From contig JAEXOY010000015.1 in NCBI GenBank assembly GCA_023439045.1, forward strand, positions 310,001 to 374,000: a stretch of DNA of 64,000 bases, in the 5' to 3' direction. The notes under the pieces were generated by a model. It searched no databases, was not told where the DNA came from, and saw only the letters and a program-made list of their open reading frames with translations. Below, piece after piece: positions 8,815-17,344 of this stretch; position 1 is the stretch's first letter; the number at the start of each line of letters is the position of its first letter. The translations under genes were made by a program, and so were the position numbers. The DNA comes from Bacillota bacterium (lineage in GTDB: Bacteria > Bacillota > Clostridia > Acetivibrionales > DSM-1351).

Positions 8815-9444
8815 ATGTATGTAAAAAATCGTATGACCTCAAATCCTTATATTGTTGCACCAGAGGATACTGTTAATGATACTATGATGCTTATGCGTCA
8901 AAAAAGAGTAAAAAGTCTTCCTGTAGTCAAAAATGGAAAGTTGGTAGGAATTGTTACTGAAAAACAGCTTGCAGAGATTACACCATCTCCCGCAACAACC
9001 CTTAGTGTATTTGAAGTAAGTTATTTGCTATCAAAAACAAAGATTGAGACAATCATGACCAAGGAGGTTGTTACCATATCCTCCGATGATTTGCTTGAGC
9101 AGGCTTCCCTTTTGATGAGAAACCACAATGTCAGTTGCTTACCAGTTTTAGACAACAACAAGCTGGTAGGTATTATTTGCGAATCGGATATATTTGATTC
9201 CTTTATTGATATAATGGGGCTTAGAGATACCGGCACCAGGATTTCAATAGAAATCGCAGAGGATAAGCCGGGCATTGTAGCGGAAGTAGCAGGAATTATT
9301 GCACAAAGCGGTATTAATATAACGCACTTGGTACTTTACAGGAATGAATTGATCATAAGAGTAAATACTTTAAATGTTGAGCAGGTGGAAAAGTCGCTTT
9401 CAGAGAGGGGATACGCTATTAAATCTATTCTAAAAAGCGAGTAG
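8815..9444 (+). CDS. CBS-pair plus ACT domain protein (AcuB-like)
   Basis: A 209-aa cytoplasmic protein with two CBS motifs (about residues 1-60 and 72-130) and a C-terminal ACT domain (about 137-209, beginning RISIEIAEDKPGIVAEVAGI). CBS pairs bind adenine nucleotides and ACT domains bind amino acids, so this looks like a small-molecule sensor. B. subtilis AcuB has a comparable arrangement, but I would not transfer its acetoin role. Position after a branched-chain amino acid transporter makes a link to that nutrient plausible (inference). AGGAGGTGC precedes the ATG. It has 77 bp of its own upstream DNA and no hairpin separating it from livF, so read-through is possible. Confidence 0.85.
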   Translation: MYVKNRMTSNPYIVAPEDTVNDTMMLMRQKRVKSLPVVKNGKLVGIVTEKQLAEITPSPATTLSVFEVSYLLSKTKIETIMTKEVVTISSDDLLEQASLLMRNHNVSCLPVLDNNKLVGIICESDIFDSFIDIMGLRDTGTRISIEIAEDKPGIVAEVAGIIAQSGINITHLVLYRNELIIRVNTLNVEQVEKSLSERGYAIKSILKSE

Positions 9445-9765
9445 ACAGTCCTTACAATGGCACAAGTATGAACATAGCTACTATGCATGTTTATATGAAC
9501 AGGTATTACACAAATTGATATTCAAATTGCTGTTAATATATAAGAAAGCTGGCATATGTTGATGTGACCCTAAAAGTTAGACCTAAAAATCTAACCCTTG
9601 GGAGGTCTGTTCAATATGCTAGCTTTTTTTGCTGTCAAGCAAGTCCAACCTTTATAAATTTTTTGTAATAATAACTTTTTTCGGACATATATTTATAGTG
9701 AAAAAGAAACACTTATATAGTTTTATCTTAATTCACATTAGCATAATAAAGAGGAGGGCTTGCAG
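9445..9765 (+). other. intergenic region before spoIVA
   Basis: This 321-bp gap holds the large hairpin at 9545-9630 and then AT-rich DNA. CATATATT at 9685-9692 resembles a sigma-E -10 element (CATAcanT), the expected class for spoIVA, but the -35 match is poor. No open reading frame of note was seen. Confidence 0.4.
9545..9630 (+). terminator. long imperfect hairpin terminator
   Basis: AAAGCTGGCATAT on the left pairs with ATATGCTAGCTTT on the right, followed by seven T residues. The long loop contains a second stem GTTAGA/TCTAAC. It probably ends the CBS-ACT transcript. The interior resembles an end of an IS3-type element, which is treated as a separate observation. Confidence 0.7.
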
Positions 9766-11244
9766 GTGGATAAATTCAACATATACCAGCAAATAGCTGA
9801 AAGAACTCAAGGGGACATTTACATTGGGATTGTAGGGCCTGTGAGGACTGGAAAATCTACATTTATAAAAAGATTTATGGACCTATTGGTAATACCAAAC
9901 ATTGAAAATGCTTACCAAAAGGAACGAGCAAGGGATGAGCTTCCACAGAGTGCATCAGGAAAGACCATAATGACAACAGAACCAAAATTTATTCCTAACG
10001 AAGCTGTAGAGGTAGTTATTGATGAAAATGTCCAACTTAAGGTTAGGATGATTGACTGTGTTGGCTATATGGTCAAGGGAGCTATGGGACATTTGGAGAA
10101 TAATGCTCCTAGAATGGTATCAACACCTTGGTATGACTATCAAATCCCATTTGAGGACGCAGCAGAAATTGGAACTAGAAAGGTAATAAATGAGCACTCA
10201 ACAATAGGTATAGTAATTACTACCGATGGGAGTATAGCAGATATTTCAAGAGAAGATTATGCAGATGCTGAAAAAAGAGTTATAACTGAATTAAAGGCAA
10301 TCAATAAGCCGTTTGTTATAGTAATTAACTCAACTAGACCAAGAGACTCTGAGACCATTAAACTTAGAGAAGAACTTGAGGCAAAATACGGGGTATCGAC
10401 AATTATTCTTGATTGTTTACAGATGAGAGCAGAAGATATTGACTCAGTGGTGGAAAAGCTGCTCTATGAGTTTCCTATATCTGAAATCGGTATTAATATT
10501 CCAAAGTGGGTTGAAGCACTAGAAGATACCCATTGGCTAAAGGACGATATGATAGGCTGTGTAAAGGATACCTTCCGATCTGTGAATAGGCTTAGAGAAG
10601 TAAAATCAGTTATGGGTAGCTTTGAGAACTATGATTTTATAAAGAAGGCAAGTATTGATAAAATCAGCCTTGGAGAAGGGGTTATTTCTGTTGATATATC
10701 AACTGCTGATGGTCTGCTATACAGGATTCTGAGTGAAGAATCAGGTATGGAAATTGAAGGCGAGCACAAACTCGTCGGTCTTATTAAGAATCTCGCTAGA
10801 ATAAAGAAGGAGTATGAGAGAGTTGAATATGCTCTTCATGAAGTCAAGATTAAAGGCTATGGTATGGTATCACCTCAGCTAGATGAATTAACCCTCGAAG
10901 AACCCGAAATCATTAAGCAAGGCAATAAATTTGGAGTAAAATTAAGAGCCTCAGCACCGTCAATACATATGATTAGAGCGGATATTGAAACAGAAATTGC
11001 TCCGTTAGTGGGTACTGAAAAGCAATCTGAAGAATTGGTTACATACCTGCTAAGAGAGTTTGAAAATGACACTGCTAAACTTTGGGAATCTAATATATTC
11101 GGCAAGTCACTGCATGAATTGGTAAATGAAGGCTTACAGAATAAACTTTTCAGAATGCCAGAGGATGCACAGCTTAAACTCCAGGAAACATTACAGAAGA
11201 TTATTAACGAGGGTAGCGGCGGACTGATTTGTATTATACTTTAA
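9766..11244 (+). CDS. spoIVA: stage IV sporulation protein A (spore coat basement ATPase)
   Basis: SpoIVA is a mother-cell ATPase that polymerises on the forespore surface and anchors the spore coat. From GTG 9766 the protein has 492 residues, exactly the B. subtilis length. That start also lies eight bases from GAGGAGG, whereas the TTG six bases earlier is too close to it. Walker A GPVRTGKS spans residues 24-31 with K30 as the ATP-binding lysine. The middle and C-terminal domains are complete and the protein ends in the conserved hydrophobic GGLICIIL. It is monocistronic, followed by a terminator. Expression should be sigma-E dependent by homology; the promoter could only be guessed. Confidence 0.97.
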   Translation: MDKFNIYQQIAERTQGDIYIGIVGPVRTGKSTFIKRFMDLLVIPNIENAYQKERARDELPQSASGKTIMTTEPKFIPNEAVEVVIDENVQLKVRMIDCVGYMVKGAMGHLENNAPRMVSTPWYDYQIPFEDAAEIGTRKVINEHSTIGIVITTDGSIADISREDYADAEKRVITELKAINKPFVIVINSTRPRDSETIKLREELEAKYGVSTIILDCLQMRAEDIDSVVEKLLYEFPISEIGINIPKWVEALEDTHWLKDDMIGCVKDTFRSVNRLREVKSVMGSFENYDFIKKASIDKISLGEGVISVDISTADGLLYRILSEESGMEIEGEHKLVGLIKNLARIKKEYERVEYALHEVKIKGYGMVSPQLDELTLEEPEIIKQGNKFGVKLRASAPSIHMIRADIETEIAPLVGTEKQSEELVTYLLREFENDTAKLWESNIFGKSLHELVNEGLQNKLFRMPEDAQLKLQETLQKIINEGSGGLICIIL

Positions 11245-11337
11245 TACTATTTATTATAAAAATAATGATATAAATTAAGTTGTAAACCCAAGTACCTTTT
11301 ATGGTTAAGAGGCAATTTCCCAGATTAGTTAATTTAG

Positions 11338-11414
11338 GGCTAACCGATAGAATGCAGCAAACGGCAGATATATATAACTGTTTGCTTTAAAGCTTTCAAT
11401 CGGCTAGCCTTTTT
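11338..11414 (+). terminator. terminator after spoIVA
   Basis: GGCTAACCGAT (11338-11348) pairs with ATCGGCTAGCC (11399-11409) with one mismatch, followed by a T run. An inner GCAAAC/GTTTGC stem lies between. Because thiT is convergent, it may serve both strands. Confidence 0.75.
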
Positions 11415-11445
11415 GCTTTAGTGTAAATATATAAATCCTTTTGAA

Positions 11446-11985
11446 CTAATTACTGATATCAATTGGATATATAAACCTCTTTAGCGGAACATAAAGTATC
11501 CCAACAATTACTGCAGTAATTATATACTCCGGTAACATAAATGCTCCGTTGTAGATAAGTGAATACACCCACGCATTCATACCTTCAGGGGCATAAGACG
11601 CCCAAAGTATGATGCCCGAAATAAAATGGAAAACAAAGCGTGTTCCGGTTGCAACAGTAACCCCAATTAAACTAACAAAAATATTCTTTTTGAAAAAACC
11701 AGCTAAGCCGATACTGGCAAAAGGTAATAGGTAGTCGAGAAGAATACTGAGAGGATGAAATGAATACTTTGCACCTAAAAGGAATTGTAAAACACCATAG
11801 GTCAAACCTACAATTAGTCCATTCTTACCGCCCCACCTTAAAGAAAAGATTATGATAGGAACCATGCTCCCGAGGGTAATGGAGCCCCCATTGTAGCTCT
11901 GAAAAATCACTACATAACTTAGAATTTGTGCTAGGGCAATCATTAGCCCTGCCTCCACCAACATTTTGGTAGACATTTTTTTCAT
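11446..11985 (-). CDS. thiT: energy-coupling factor thiamine transporter, S component ThiT
   Basis: ThiT is the substrate-binding membrane subunit that captures thiamine and works with a shared ECF module encoded elsewhere. The 179-aa protein has about six membrane spans. It carries the family-specific stretch GSITLGSMVPIIIFSLRWG and the HPLSILLDYLLPFASIGLAG segment. The gene lies directly behind a TPP riboswitch with a terminator, which independently supports the thiamine assignment. The ATG follows AGGAGGT. It is a single-gene unit, convergent with spoIVA. Confidence 0.93.
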   Translation of the reverse strand: MKKMSTKMLVEAGLMIALAQILSYVVIFQSYNGGSITLGSMVPIIIFSLRWGGKNGLIVGLTYGVLQFLLGAKYSFHPLSILLDYLLPFASIGLAGFFKKNIFVSLIGVTVATGTRFVFHFISGIILWASYAPEGMNAWVYSLIYNGAFMLPEYIITAVIVGILYVPLKRFIYPIDISN

Positions 11986-12002
11986 AATAAATACCTCCTA
12001 AG

Positions 12003-12050
12003 AAAATAAAAAATGTCATACCTGTTTGGAATATATGCAGCATGACATAG
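12003..12050 (-). terminator. expression-platform terminator of the TPP riboswitch
   Basis: Read on the minus strand, ATGTCAT and ATGACAT form a stem followed by TTTTTTATTTT, between the aptamer and the thiT ribosome binding site. Ligand binding should favour this terminator and shut off thiT. Confidence 0.7.
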
Positions 12051-12054
12051 TCAT

Positions 12055-12142
12055 TTTCCTACGCTGGCATTACCCAGATCAGGTATAAGGGTTTAAGCAA
12101 CTATGCTAATCTCAGCCGATTCAATTATCAGCTCCCCTGGTA
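12055..12142 (-). ncRNA. TPP riboswitch (THI element)
   Basis: On the minus strand the region shows the hallmark pieces of the thiamine pyrophosphate aptamer in order: CCAGGGGAGC, then GGCTGAGA, then ACCTGATCTGGGTAATGCC, then AGCGTAGGAAAATG. It precedes thiT and is followed by a terminator hairpin. This is a direct sequence match to a well-described RNA family. Confidence 0.96.
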
Positions 12143-12160
12143 ATTTAGTTGTTGCTCTGA

Positions 12161-12190
12161 ATTATAGCAAATTATGTTTAGATAAGTCAA
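12161..12190 (-). promoter_or_regulatory. promoter of the thiT riboswitch transcript
   Basis: On the minus strand TTGACT and TATAAT are 18 bp apart, placing transcription start about ten bases before the riboswitch. This is a near-consensus sigma-A promoter. Confidence 0.75.
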
Positions 12191-12234
12191 CACATAATTT
12201 TAATATATCTAACTATACTTTTAAAATAATAAAC

Positions 12235-12248
12235 CGAACAAGTGTTTG
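12235..12248 (+). promoter_or_regulatory. probable LexA (SOS) box of uvrA
   Basis: CGAACAAGTGTTTG agrees with the Gram-positive DinR/LexA consensus CGAACRNRYGTTYC at all but the last base. It overlaps the -35 element of the uvrA promoter, the usual position for LexA repression. Confidence 0.7.
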
Positions 12249-12273
12249 CATTTTTACAAATATTTGATATAAT
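12245..12273 (+). promoter_or_regulatory. uvrA promoter with extended -10
   Basis: TTTGCA at 12245-12250, a 17-bp spacer, and TATAAT at 12268-12273 preceded by TGA, giving an extended -10. The leader to the uvrA ATG is about 65 nt. Confidence 0.7.
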
Positions 12274-12344
12274 GACAAAGAGGTTTTTTGACAGAGTATT
12301 AAGTTAATAATATTACTTTGAAAGTGTTGAAAGGATATACAATA

Positions 12345-15176
12345 ATGATTAAAGACAACATTCTAATAAAAGGAGCCAGGGAACATAACCTGAAGAATAT
12401 TGACATTGAGATACCCAGGGACAAATTTGTTGTTATCACTGGACTTAGCGGTTCAGGGAAATCGTCTCTGGCATTTGATACTATATATGCAGAAGGACAG
12501 AGAAGATATGTAGAATCTCTCTCATCTTACGCAAGACAATTCCTTGGTCAGATGGAAAAACCAGACGTGGATTACATTGAGGGACTATCCCCCGCTATAG
12601 CCATAGACCAGAAGACTACCAGCAGAAATCCTAGATCTACAGTAGGTACTGTTACAGAGATACATGACTATTTGAGATTGCTATATGCCAGGATTGGTAT
12701 TCCTCACTGTCCAAAATGCGGCAAAGAGATTAGCCAGCAGACAGTGGATCAGATGGTGGATACAATATTGGCTTTGCCTGAAGGAACGAGAATACAGCTT
12801 TTAGCTCCAGTTGTCAGAGGGAGAAAAGGAGAGTATCACAAGCTTATAGAGGACGCAAAAAAGGGCGGCTTTGTCCGTATCAGGATTGATGGAGAGGTCA
12901 AAGATATCAACGATGAAATTACACTAGAAAAGAATAAAAAGCACAATATTGAAATTGTTGTGGACAGGCTTATTATAAAGCCGGATATTACAAAAAGACT
13001 GAGCGACTCTCTTGAGACTGTACTCAATCTTAGCAGTGGTATGGCTATAGTAGACGTAATTGGACAGGAAGAGATACTTTTAAGCCAGAATTTTGCTTGT
13101 AGTGATTGTGCTATTAGTATAGATGAGCTTACACCTAGAATGTTCTCTTTCAACAATCCTTTTGGCGCCTGTCCATCATGTACTGGACTTGGTAATCTAC
13201 TAAAAGTAGACATGGATCTTATTATTCCAGACAGATCAAAGTCACTAACTGATGGTGCTATCACTGTATCCGGTTGGAATATTGAGAGCGAAGATGCCTA
13301 TACTAGAATGATATTTAATGCACTAGCAAAGCACTACAAGTTTAAACTCGATACTCCTATAAATAAGCTGCCTGCAAATGTTTTGGATATTATTCTTTAT
13401 GGAACCAAAGGTGAAAAGATTAAGGTAGAATATGAGCGCGAGTATGGTAGTGGTTCTTATATGGCGGCCTTTGATGGTGTAATGAATATTGTTGAGCGTA
13501 GATACAAAGAAACGCAGTCAGAAGGGATGAAGCAGTATTACGAGCAGTTTATGAGTAATACCCCTTGCCCTGATTGCAATGGCGCAAGACTAAAAAAAGA
13601 AAGCCTTGCTGTTACAATTGGAGGCAAAAACATATATGAAATTTCTGTAATGTCAGTTGCAGAGGTCAAAAAGTTTTTTTTGGAATTGCAGCTAAGTGAA
13701 CAACAAACTTTGATTGCTAATCAAATTTTAAAAGAAATAAATGCTAGGATAGGCTTTCTCGTTGATGTAGGCCTTGACTATCTTACACTGGCTAGAGCAG
13801 CAGGAACTCTTTCAGGTGGTGAAGCCCAGAGAATTAGATTAGCTACACAAATAGGCTCAGGCCTTATGGGAGTTCTGTATATACTGGACGAACCTAGTAT
13901 TGGACTTCATCAGAGAGACAATGAGAAATTGCTTGAAACTCTTACAAAACTTAAAAACTTAGGTAATACCCTAATTGTTGTTGAGCACGATGAAGATACT
14001 ATGTTTGCCGCAGATCATATAATTGACATGGGACCTGGGCCAGGTATACATGGGGGATATGTCGTTGCGCAGGGGCCTATCCAAAGTATTCTAAGCAATG
14101 AAGATTCTATTACTGGACAATATCTTAGCGGTAGAAAGAAAATCGAAATACCAAAAAAGAGGAGAAAAACAAAGGGCAATTGGCTTGAAGTGTGTGGCGC
14201 TAGACAAAATAATCTAAAAAATGTTAATGTCAAGCTTCCACTAGGAGTGCTGACATCAATCACAGGTGTGTCTGGTTCGGGTAAAAGCTCTCTTATAAAT
14301 GGTATTCTATATAATAGCCTAGCTGCTAAATTAAACCATGCAAGGACCAGGCCTGGGGACCATGATGAGATAAAAGGAGTAGAGCTTCTTGACAAGGTAA
14401 TCAGCATTGACCAATCTCCTATAGGTAGAACTCCTCGTTCAAATCCCGCTACCTATACTGGCATGTTTGATCTCATACGAGAAGTGTTTGCTGCTACTAC
14501 TGATTCTAAAATGAAAGGTTACAAAAGTGGCAGATTCAGCTTCAATATAAAGGGCGGACGGTGTGAGGCTTGTACAGGGGACGGAATAATAAAGATTGAA
14601 ATGCACTTCTTGCCTGATATCTATGTTCCCTGTGAAGTGTGCAAAGGACAAAGATACAATAGGGAAACTCTAGAGGTAAAGTACAAAGGTAAGAGTATCT
14701 CAGATGTTCTAAACATGACCGTTGAGGACGCTTTGGAATTCTTCAAGAATATACCAAGAATACAAAAGAAGCTACAAACCCTGTATGATGTTGGATTGGG
14801 GTATATCAAGCTTGGACAGCCGTCTACTACTTTATCAGGTGGAGAAGCACAACGAATCAAACTTGCTACTGAGTTATCAAAACGTAGCACTGGTAAGACA
14901 TTATATATTTTGGACGAGCCAACAACAGGTTTGCATATGGCTGATGTACACCGACTTATAGAGATTCTTCAGAGACTAACCGATGCGGGAAATACTATAG
15001 TTGTCATAGAGCATAATCTTGATGTTATAAAAACGTCGGATTTTGTCATAGATTTGGGACCGGAAGGCGGTAATAACGGAGGCACAATTGTTGCACAAGG
15101 AACCCCTGAACAGGTTTCAAAGGTTCAGGAATCATATACTGGTAAGTTTCTTAGCAAAATATTAAGTAGGAGTTAG
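12345..15176 (+). CDS. uvrA: excinuclease ABC subunit A
   Basis: UvrA is the DNA-damage-recognition ATPase of nucleotide excision repair. ATG 12345, preceded by GAAAGGA, gives 943 aa, close to E. coli UvrA (940). The TTG-initiated extension from 12318 lacks a good ribosome site and is rejected. Walker A GLSGSGKSSL is at residues 33-42 and a second, GVSGSGKSSL, lies about two thirds along. Two LSGGEAQRI signatures and the CxxC zinc modules (CPKCG, CPSC, CEAC/CEVC) are present. uvrB is not adjacent, unlike many Firmicutes. A LexA-type box lies over the promoter. Confidence 0.97.
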   Translation: MIKDNILIKGAREHNLKNIDIEIPRDKFVVITGLSGSGKSSLAFDTIYAEGQRRYVESLSSYARQFLGQMEKPDVDYIEGLSPAIAIDQKTTSRNPRSTVGTVTEIHDYLRLLYARIGIPHCPKCGKEISQQTVDQMVDTILALPEGTRIQLLAPVVRGRKGEYHKLIEDAKKGGFVRIRIDGEVKDINDEITLEKNKKHNIEIVVDRLIIKPDITKRLSDSLETVLNLSSGMAIVDVIGQEEILLSQNFACSDCAISIDELTPRMFSFNNPFGACPSCTGLGNLLKVDMDLIIPDRSKSLTDGAITVSGWNIESEDAYTRMIFNALAKHYKFKLDTPINKLPANVLDIILYGTKGEKIKVEYEREYGSGSYMAAFDGVMNIVERRYKETQSEGMKQYYEQFMSNTPCPDCNGARLKKESLAVTIGGKNIYEISVMSVAEVKKFFLELQLSEQQTLIANQILKEINARIGFLVDVGLDYLTLARAAGTLSGGEAQRIRLATQIGSGLMGVLYILDEPSIGLHQRDNEKLLETLTKLKNLGNTLIVVEHDEDTMFAADHIIDMGPGPGIHGGYVVAQGPIQSILSNEDSITGQYLSGRKKIEIPKKRRKTKGNWLEVCGARQNNLKNVNVKLPLGVLTSITGVSGSGKSSLINGILYNSLAAKLNHARTRPGDHDEIKGVELLDKVISIDQSPIGRTPRSNPATYTGMFDLIREVFAATTDSKMKGYKSGRFSFNIKGGRCEACTGDGIIKIEMHFLPDIYVPCEVCKGQRYNRETLEVKYKGKSISDVLNMTVEDALEFFKNIPRIQKKLQTLYDVGLGYIKLGQPSTTLSGGEAQRIKLATELSKRSTGKTLYILDEPTTGLHMADVHRLIEILQRLTDAGNTIVVIEHNLDVIKTSDFVIDLGPEGGNNGGTIVAQGTPEQVSKVQESYTGKFLSKILSRS

Positions 15177-15230
15177 CGTGATATAGGTAGAGTTAACGCA
15201 CCTTGTCTAGGGAAATTATGTAAAAGAGTA

Positions 15231-15266
15231 TAAAGTGGTTGTTTCAAGGGGAACAGCCACTTTTTG
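15231..15266 (+). terminator. terminator after uvrA
   Basis: AAAGTGGTTGTTTC pairs with GGAACAGCCACTTT (two G-U pairs), followed by a T run. Confidence 0.8.
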
Positions 15267-15378
15267 CATGTACAAGAAAATATAATTGTTAATTCTGTGT
15301 TAATTTTATTACAGTTAAATCACAAAGGTATATAATGAGTAACAGAAAATCAGGTAAAATTAGAAGGGTGGAGAACAT

Positions 15379-16002
15379 ATGTTTAGAATAACACCAAAGG
15401 AAGAATTATTTTTTGATTATTTTGTAGAAACTTGTGAAATTATTTGTAAATCTGCATTGTTGTTAGAGGATTTGACAAAGAACTATATCAATGTAAATGA
15501 GAAAATTTTATGCATTGAAGAGACAGAGCACGCTTGTGACAACAAGGTACATAATATTTTAGAACAGCTAAATAAGGCATTTATCACACCAATTGACAGA
15601 GAAGACATATTTACTATAGCAAAAGAGCTAGACAATATTACTGACGACATAGAATCCGCAGCTCACAGATTCAGTATGTATAATGTACAAGAGATGAGAC
15701 CGGATGCAATTAAGCTATCTGAACTTATCGTAAAATCGGCAGAAGAGCTGAAAAATGTAATGATAGAAATGAAAAACATGAAGAAGAGTACACTCCTTCA
15801 AGAGAAGATTATAGCAGTAAATGATGTAGAGGACGAAGGAGATACTATTTTCAGAGAAGCCATTACAAATCTATTTATTACAGAAAAGAATGCTGTGGAA
15901 GTAATTAAATGGAAAGAGATATATGAGTTGCTTGAAAACACTCTCGACGCTTGCGAAGATGTTGCGAATATAGTTGAAGGAGTTGTAATGAAGCATGCTT
16001 AG
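15379..16002 (+). CDS. DUF47 PhoU-like protein, partner of the Pit transporter
   Basis: A 207-aa, all-helical acidic protein of the DUF47 (PhoU_div) family. These proteins are regularly encoded with Pit phosphate transporters and are thought to modulate them. The repeat-like helical bundle has several acidic clusters (EETEHACDNK, NDVEDEGDT) of the kind that bind metal ions in PhoU folds. ATG 15379 follows GAAGGGTGGAG. It overlaps the pit start by eight bases, so the two are almost certainly co-translated. Upstream, TATAAT at 15331-15336 and two TTAATT elements 11 bp apart (15289 and 15300) suggest possible PhoP control, weaker than at pst. Confidence 0.9.
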   Translation: MFRITPKEELFFDYFVETCEIICKSALLLEDLTKNYINVNEKILCIEETEHACDNKVHNILEQLNKAFITPIDREDIFTIAKELDNITDDIESAAHRFSMYNVQEMRPDAIKLSELIVKSAEELKNVMIEMKNMKKSTLLQEKIIAVNDVEDEGDTIFREAITNLFITEKNAVEVIKWKEIYELLENTLDACEDVANIVEGVVMKHA

Positions 16003-16993
16003 TATATCTTTAGTCTGTGTTGTTTTCTGTGCACTGGCCTTTGACTTTATAAACGGTTTTCATGATACGGCTAACTCTATTGCAACATCCGTGTCAACAA
16101 GAGTATTAACTCCTAGGAGAGCAATCCTCATGTCGGCTTTCTTTAATCTTGTTGGGGCTATGGTAAGTAGCAAAGTTGCAAAGACAATATCAAGTGGTCT
16201 TGTTGATAGCAAAATGATTACAGTTCAATACGTTATCATAGCTACTCTTATAGCAGCTATAATCTGGGATTTAATAACTTGGTATTTTGGCATTCCAAGT
16301 AGTTCCTCCCATGCTTTAATAGGTGCTTTGGTAGGTGCATCCATAGCATATGCAGGTTCACTCGACATAGTCATATGGTCCGGAGTGCTTTGGAAGATTA
16401 TAGTGCCACTTTTCACATCACCTTTAATAGGATTTTTATTTGGGTACTTGTTTATGACTTTATTATATAAACTATTAAGGCCTTTCTCTCAAAGATTTGT
16501 AAATAAATGGTTCTCTAAGCTGCAAATTATTTCAGCCATGTTCATGGCTTATTCACATGGAAATAATGATGCTCAAAAATCAATGGGTATTATTACTTTG
16601 GCCCTGATTGCAGCAGATATGAATAACGGTAGCTCCGATGTTCAGTTCTGGGTTAAGGTAGCATGTGCCTTGGCCATGGCACTTGGTACCTCAATAGGAG
16701 GATGGAAGATTATCAAAACTATGGGTGTTAATATGATAAAGCTTCAACCTATCGGAGGTTTTGCTGCTGAAACAGGTTCTGCTATCGTTATCGAAGCTAT
16801 GACTGCAATGGGTGCTCCTGTTAGTACCACTCAGGTTATTTCTACATCTATCATGGGTGTTGGTGCATCAAAAAGATTATCGGCAGTAAGATGGGCTTTA
16901 GCTAGAAGTATAGTATGGGCTTGGTTGGTAACTATTCCAATAACTGCTCTGTTAGGTGCGTTTATAACAATGATATTTAAGTTCTTTATATAA
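15995..16993 (+). CDS. pit: inorganic phosphate transporter, Pit family
   Basis: A 332-aa membrane protein of the PiT family, the low-affinity, cation-coupled phosphate uptake route. The family signatures are present: FDFINGFHDTANSIATSVSTR near the N-terminus and the related second repeat AYSHGNNDAQKSMGI near residue 185. GIPSSSSHALIGAL and GAPVSTTQVISTSIMG also occur. The two half-repeats reflect the inverted-repeat architecture, with about ten spans. It overlaps the DUF47 gene upstream. The high-affinity Pst system is encoded about 22 kb away in the same window. Confidence 0.94.
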   Translation: MLSISLVCVVFCALAFDFINGFHDTANSIATSVSTRVLTPRRAILMSAFFNLVGAMVSSKVAKTISSGLVDSKMITVQYVIIATLIAAIIWDLITWYFGIPSSSSHALIGALVGASIAYAGSLDIVIWSGVLWKIIVPLFTSPLIGFLFGYLFMTLLYKLLRPFSQRFVNKWFSKLQIISAMFMAYSHGNNDAQKSMGIITLALIAADMNNGSSDVQFWVKVACALAMALGTSIGGWKIIKTMGVNMIKLQPIGGFAAETGSAIVIEAMTAMGAPVSTTQVISTSIMGVGASKRLSAVRWALARSIVWAWLVTIPITALLGAFITMIFKFFI

Positions 16994-17344
16994 TATCTAT
17001 GCTCAAATGTATAAAGTTAAGAATTGTGGTAGATTTTATTGCCCATGTGTTGTTCGTTTACAATAAGTTTACAAATGTTGAAATAACTAAGAATACTGGG
17101 GTTTAGACATATATGGCAGATATATGGACTAAAACCCAGTTTTTAATATACAAAAGTATCTTAATCATACATATATACTGATTATGCAGTATATAAGATA
17201 TAAAAGGTGTTAGAACAATATTATTACATATGTTATACTTTAACGTAAATATTGTGTAAACTATGTGTATTTTGGGTAAATAATTTGAATATAATCAATT
17301 TTTGAATAATATAATCTAGCTTAATTAATGGGGTGAGAAAGTTA
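16994..17344 (+). other. intergenic region between pit and the clpE-like gene
   Basis: This 351-bp gap contains the pit terminator (17095-17145) and a likely promoter, TTGAAT at 17286-17291 with TATAAT at 17310-17315 and an 18-bp spacer. I looked for CtsR heptad repeats (GGTCAAA) and CIRCE elements and saw none, so stress control is not visible here. Confidence 0.5.
17095..17145 (+). terminator. terminator after pit
   Basis: An imperfect 19-bp stem, ACTGGGGTTTAGACATATAT on the left and its complement ending ACCCAGT on the right, is followed by TTTTT. Confidence 0.8.

Noticed and set aside
12318..12344. TTG start for uvrA
   Set aside because: The ribosome site GAAAGGA lies inside this extension and serves ATG 12345; family length agrees.
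12836..13264. 142-aa minus-strand frame inside uvrA
   Set aside because: Antisense shadow of a strongly conserved gene with no ribosome site or recognisable domain.
16994..17344. CtsR or CIRCE heat-shock operator before the clpE-like gene
   Set aside because: Neither GGTCAAA heptad pairs nor the CIRCE inverted repeat is visible.
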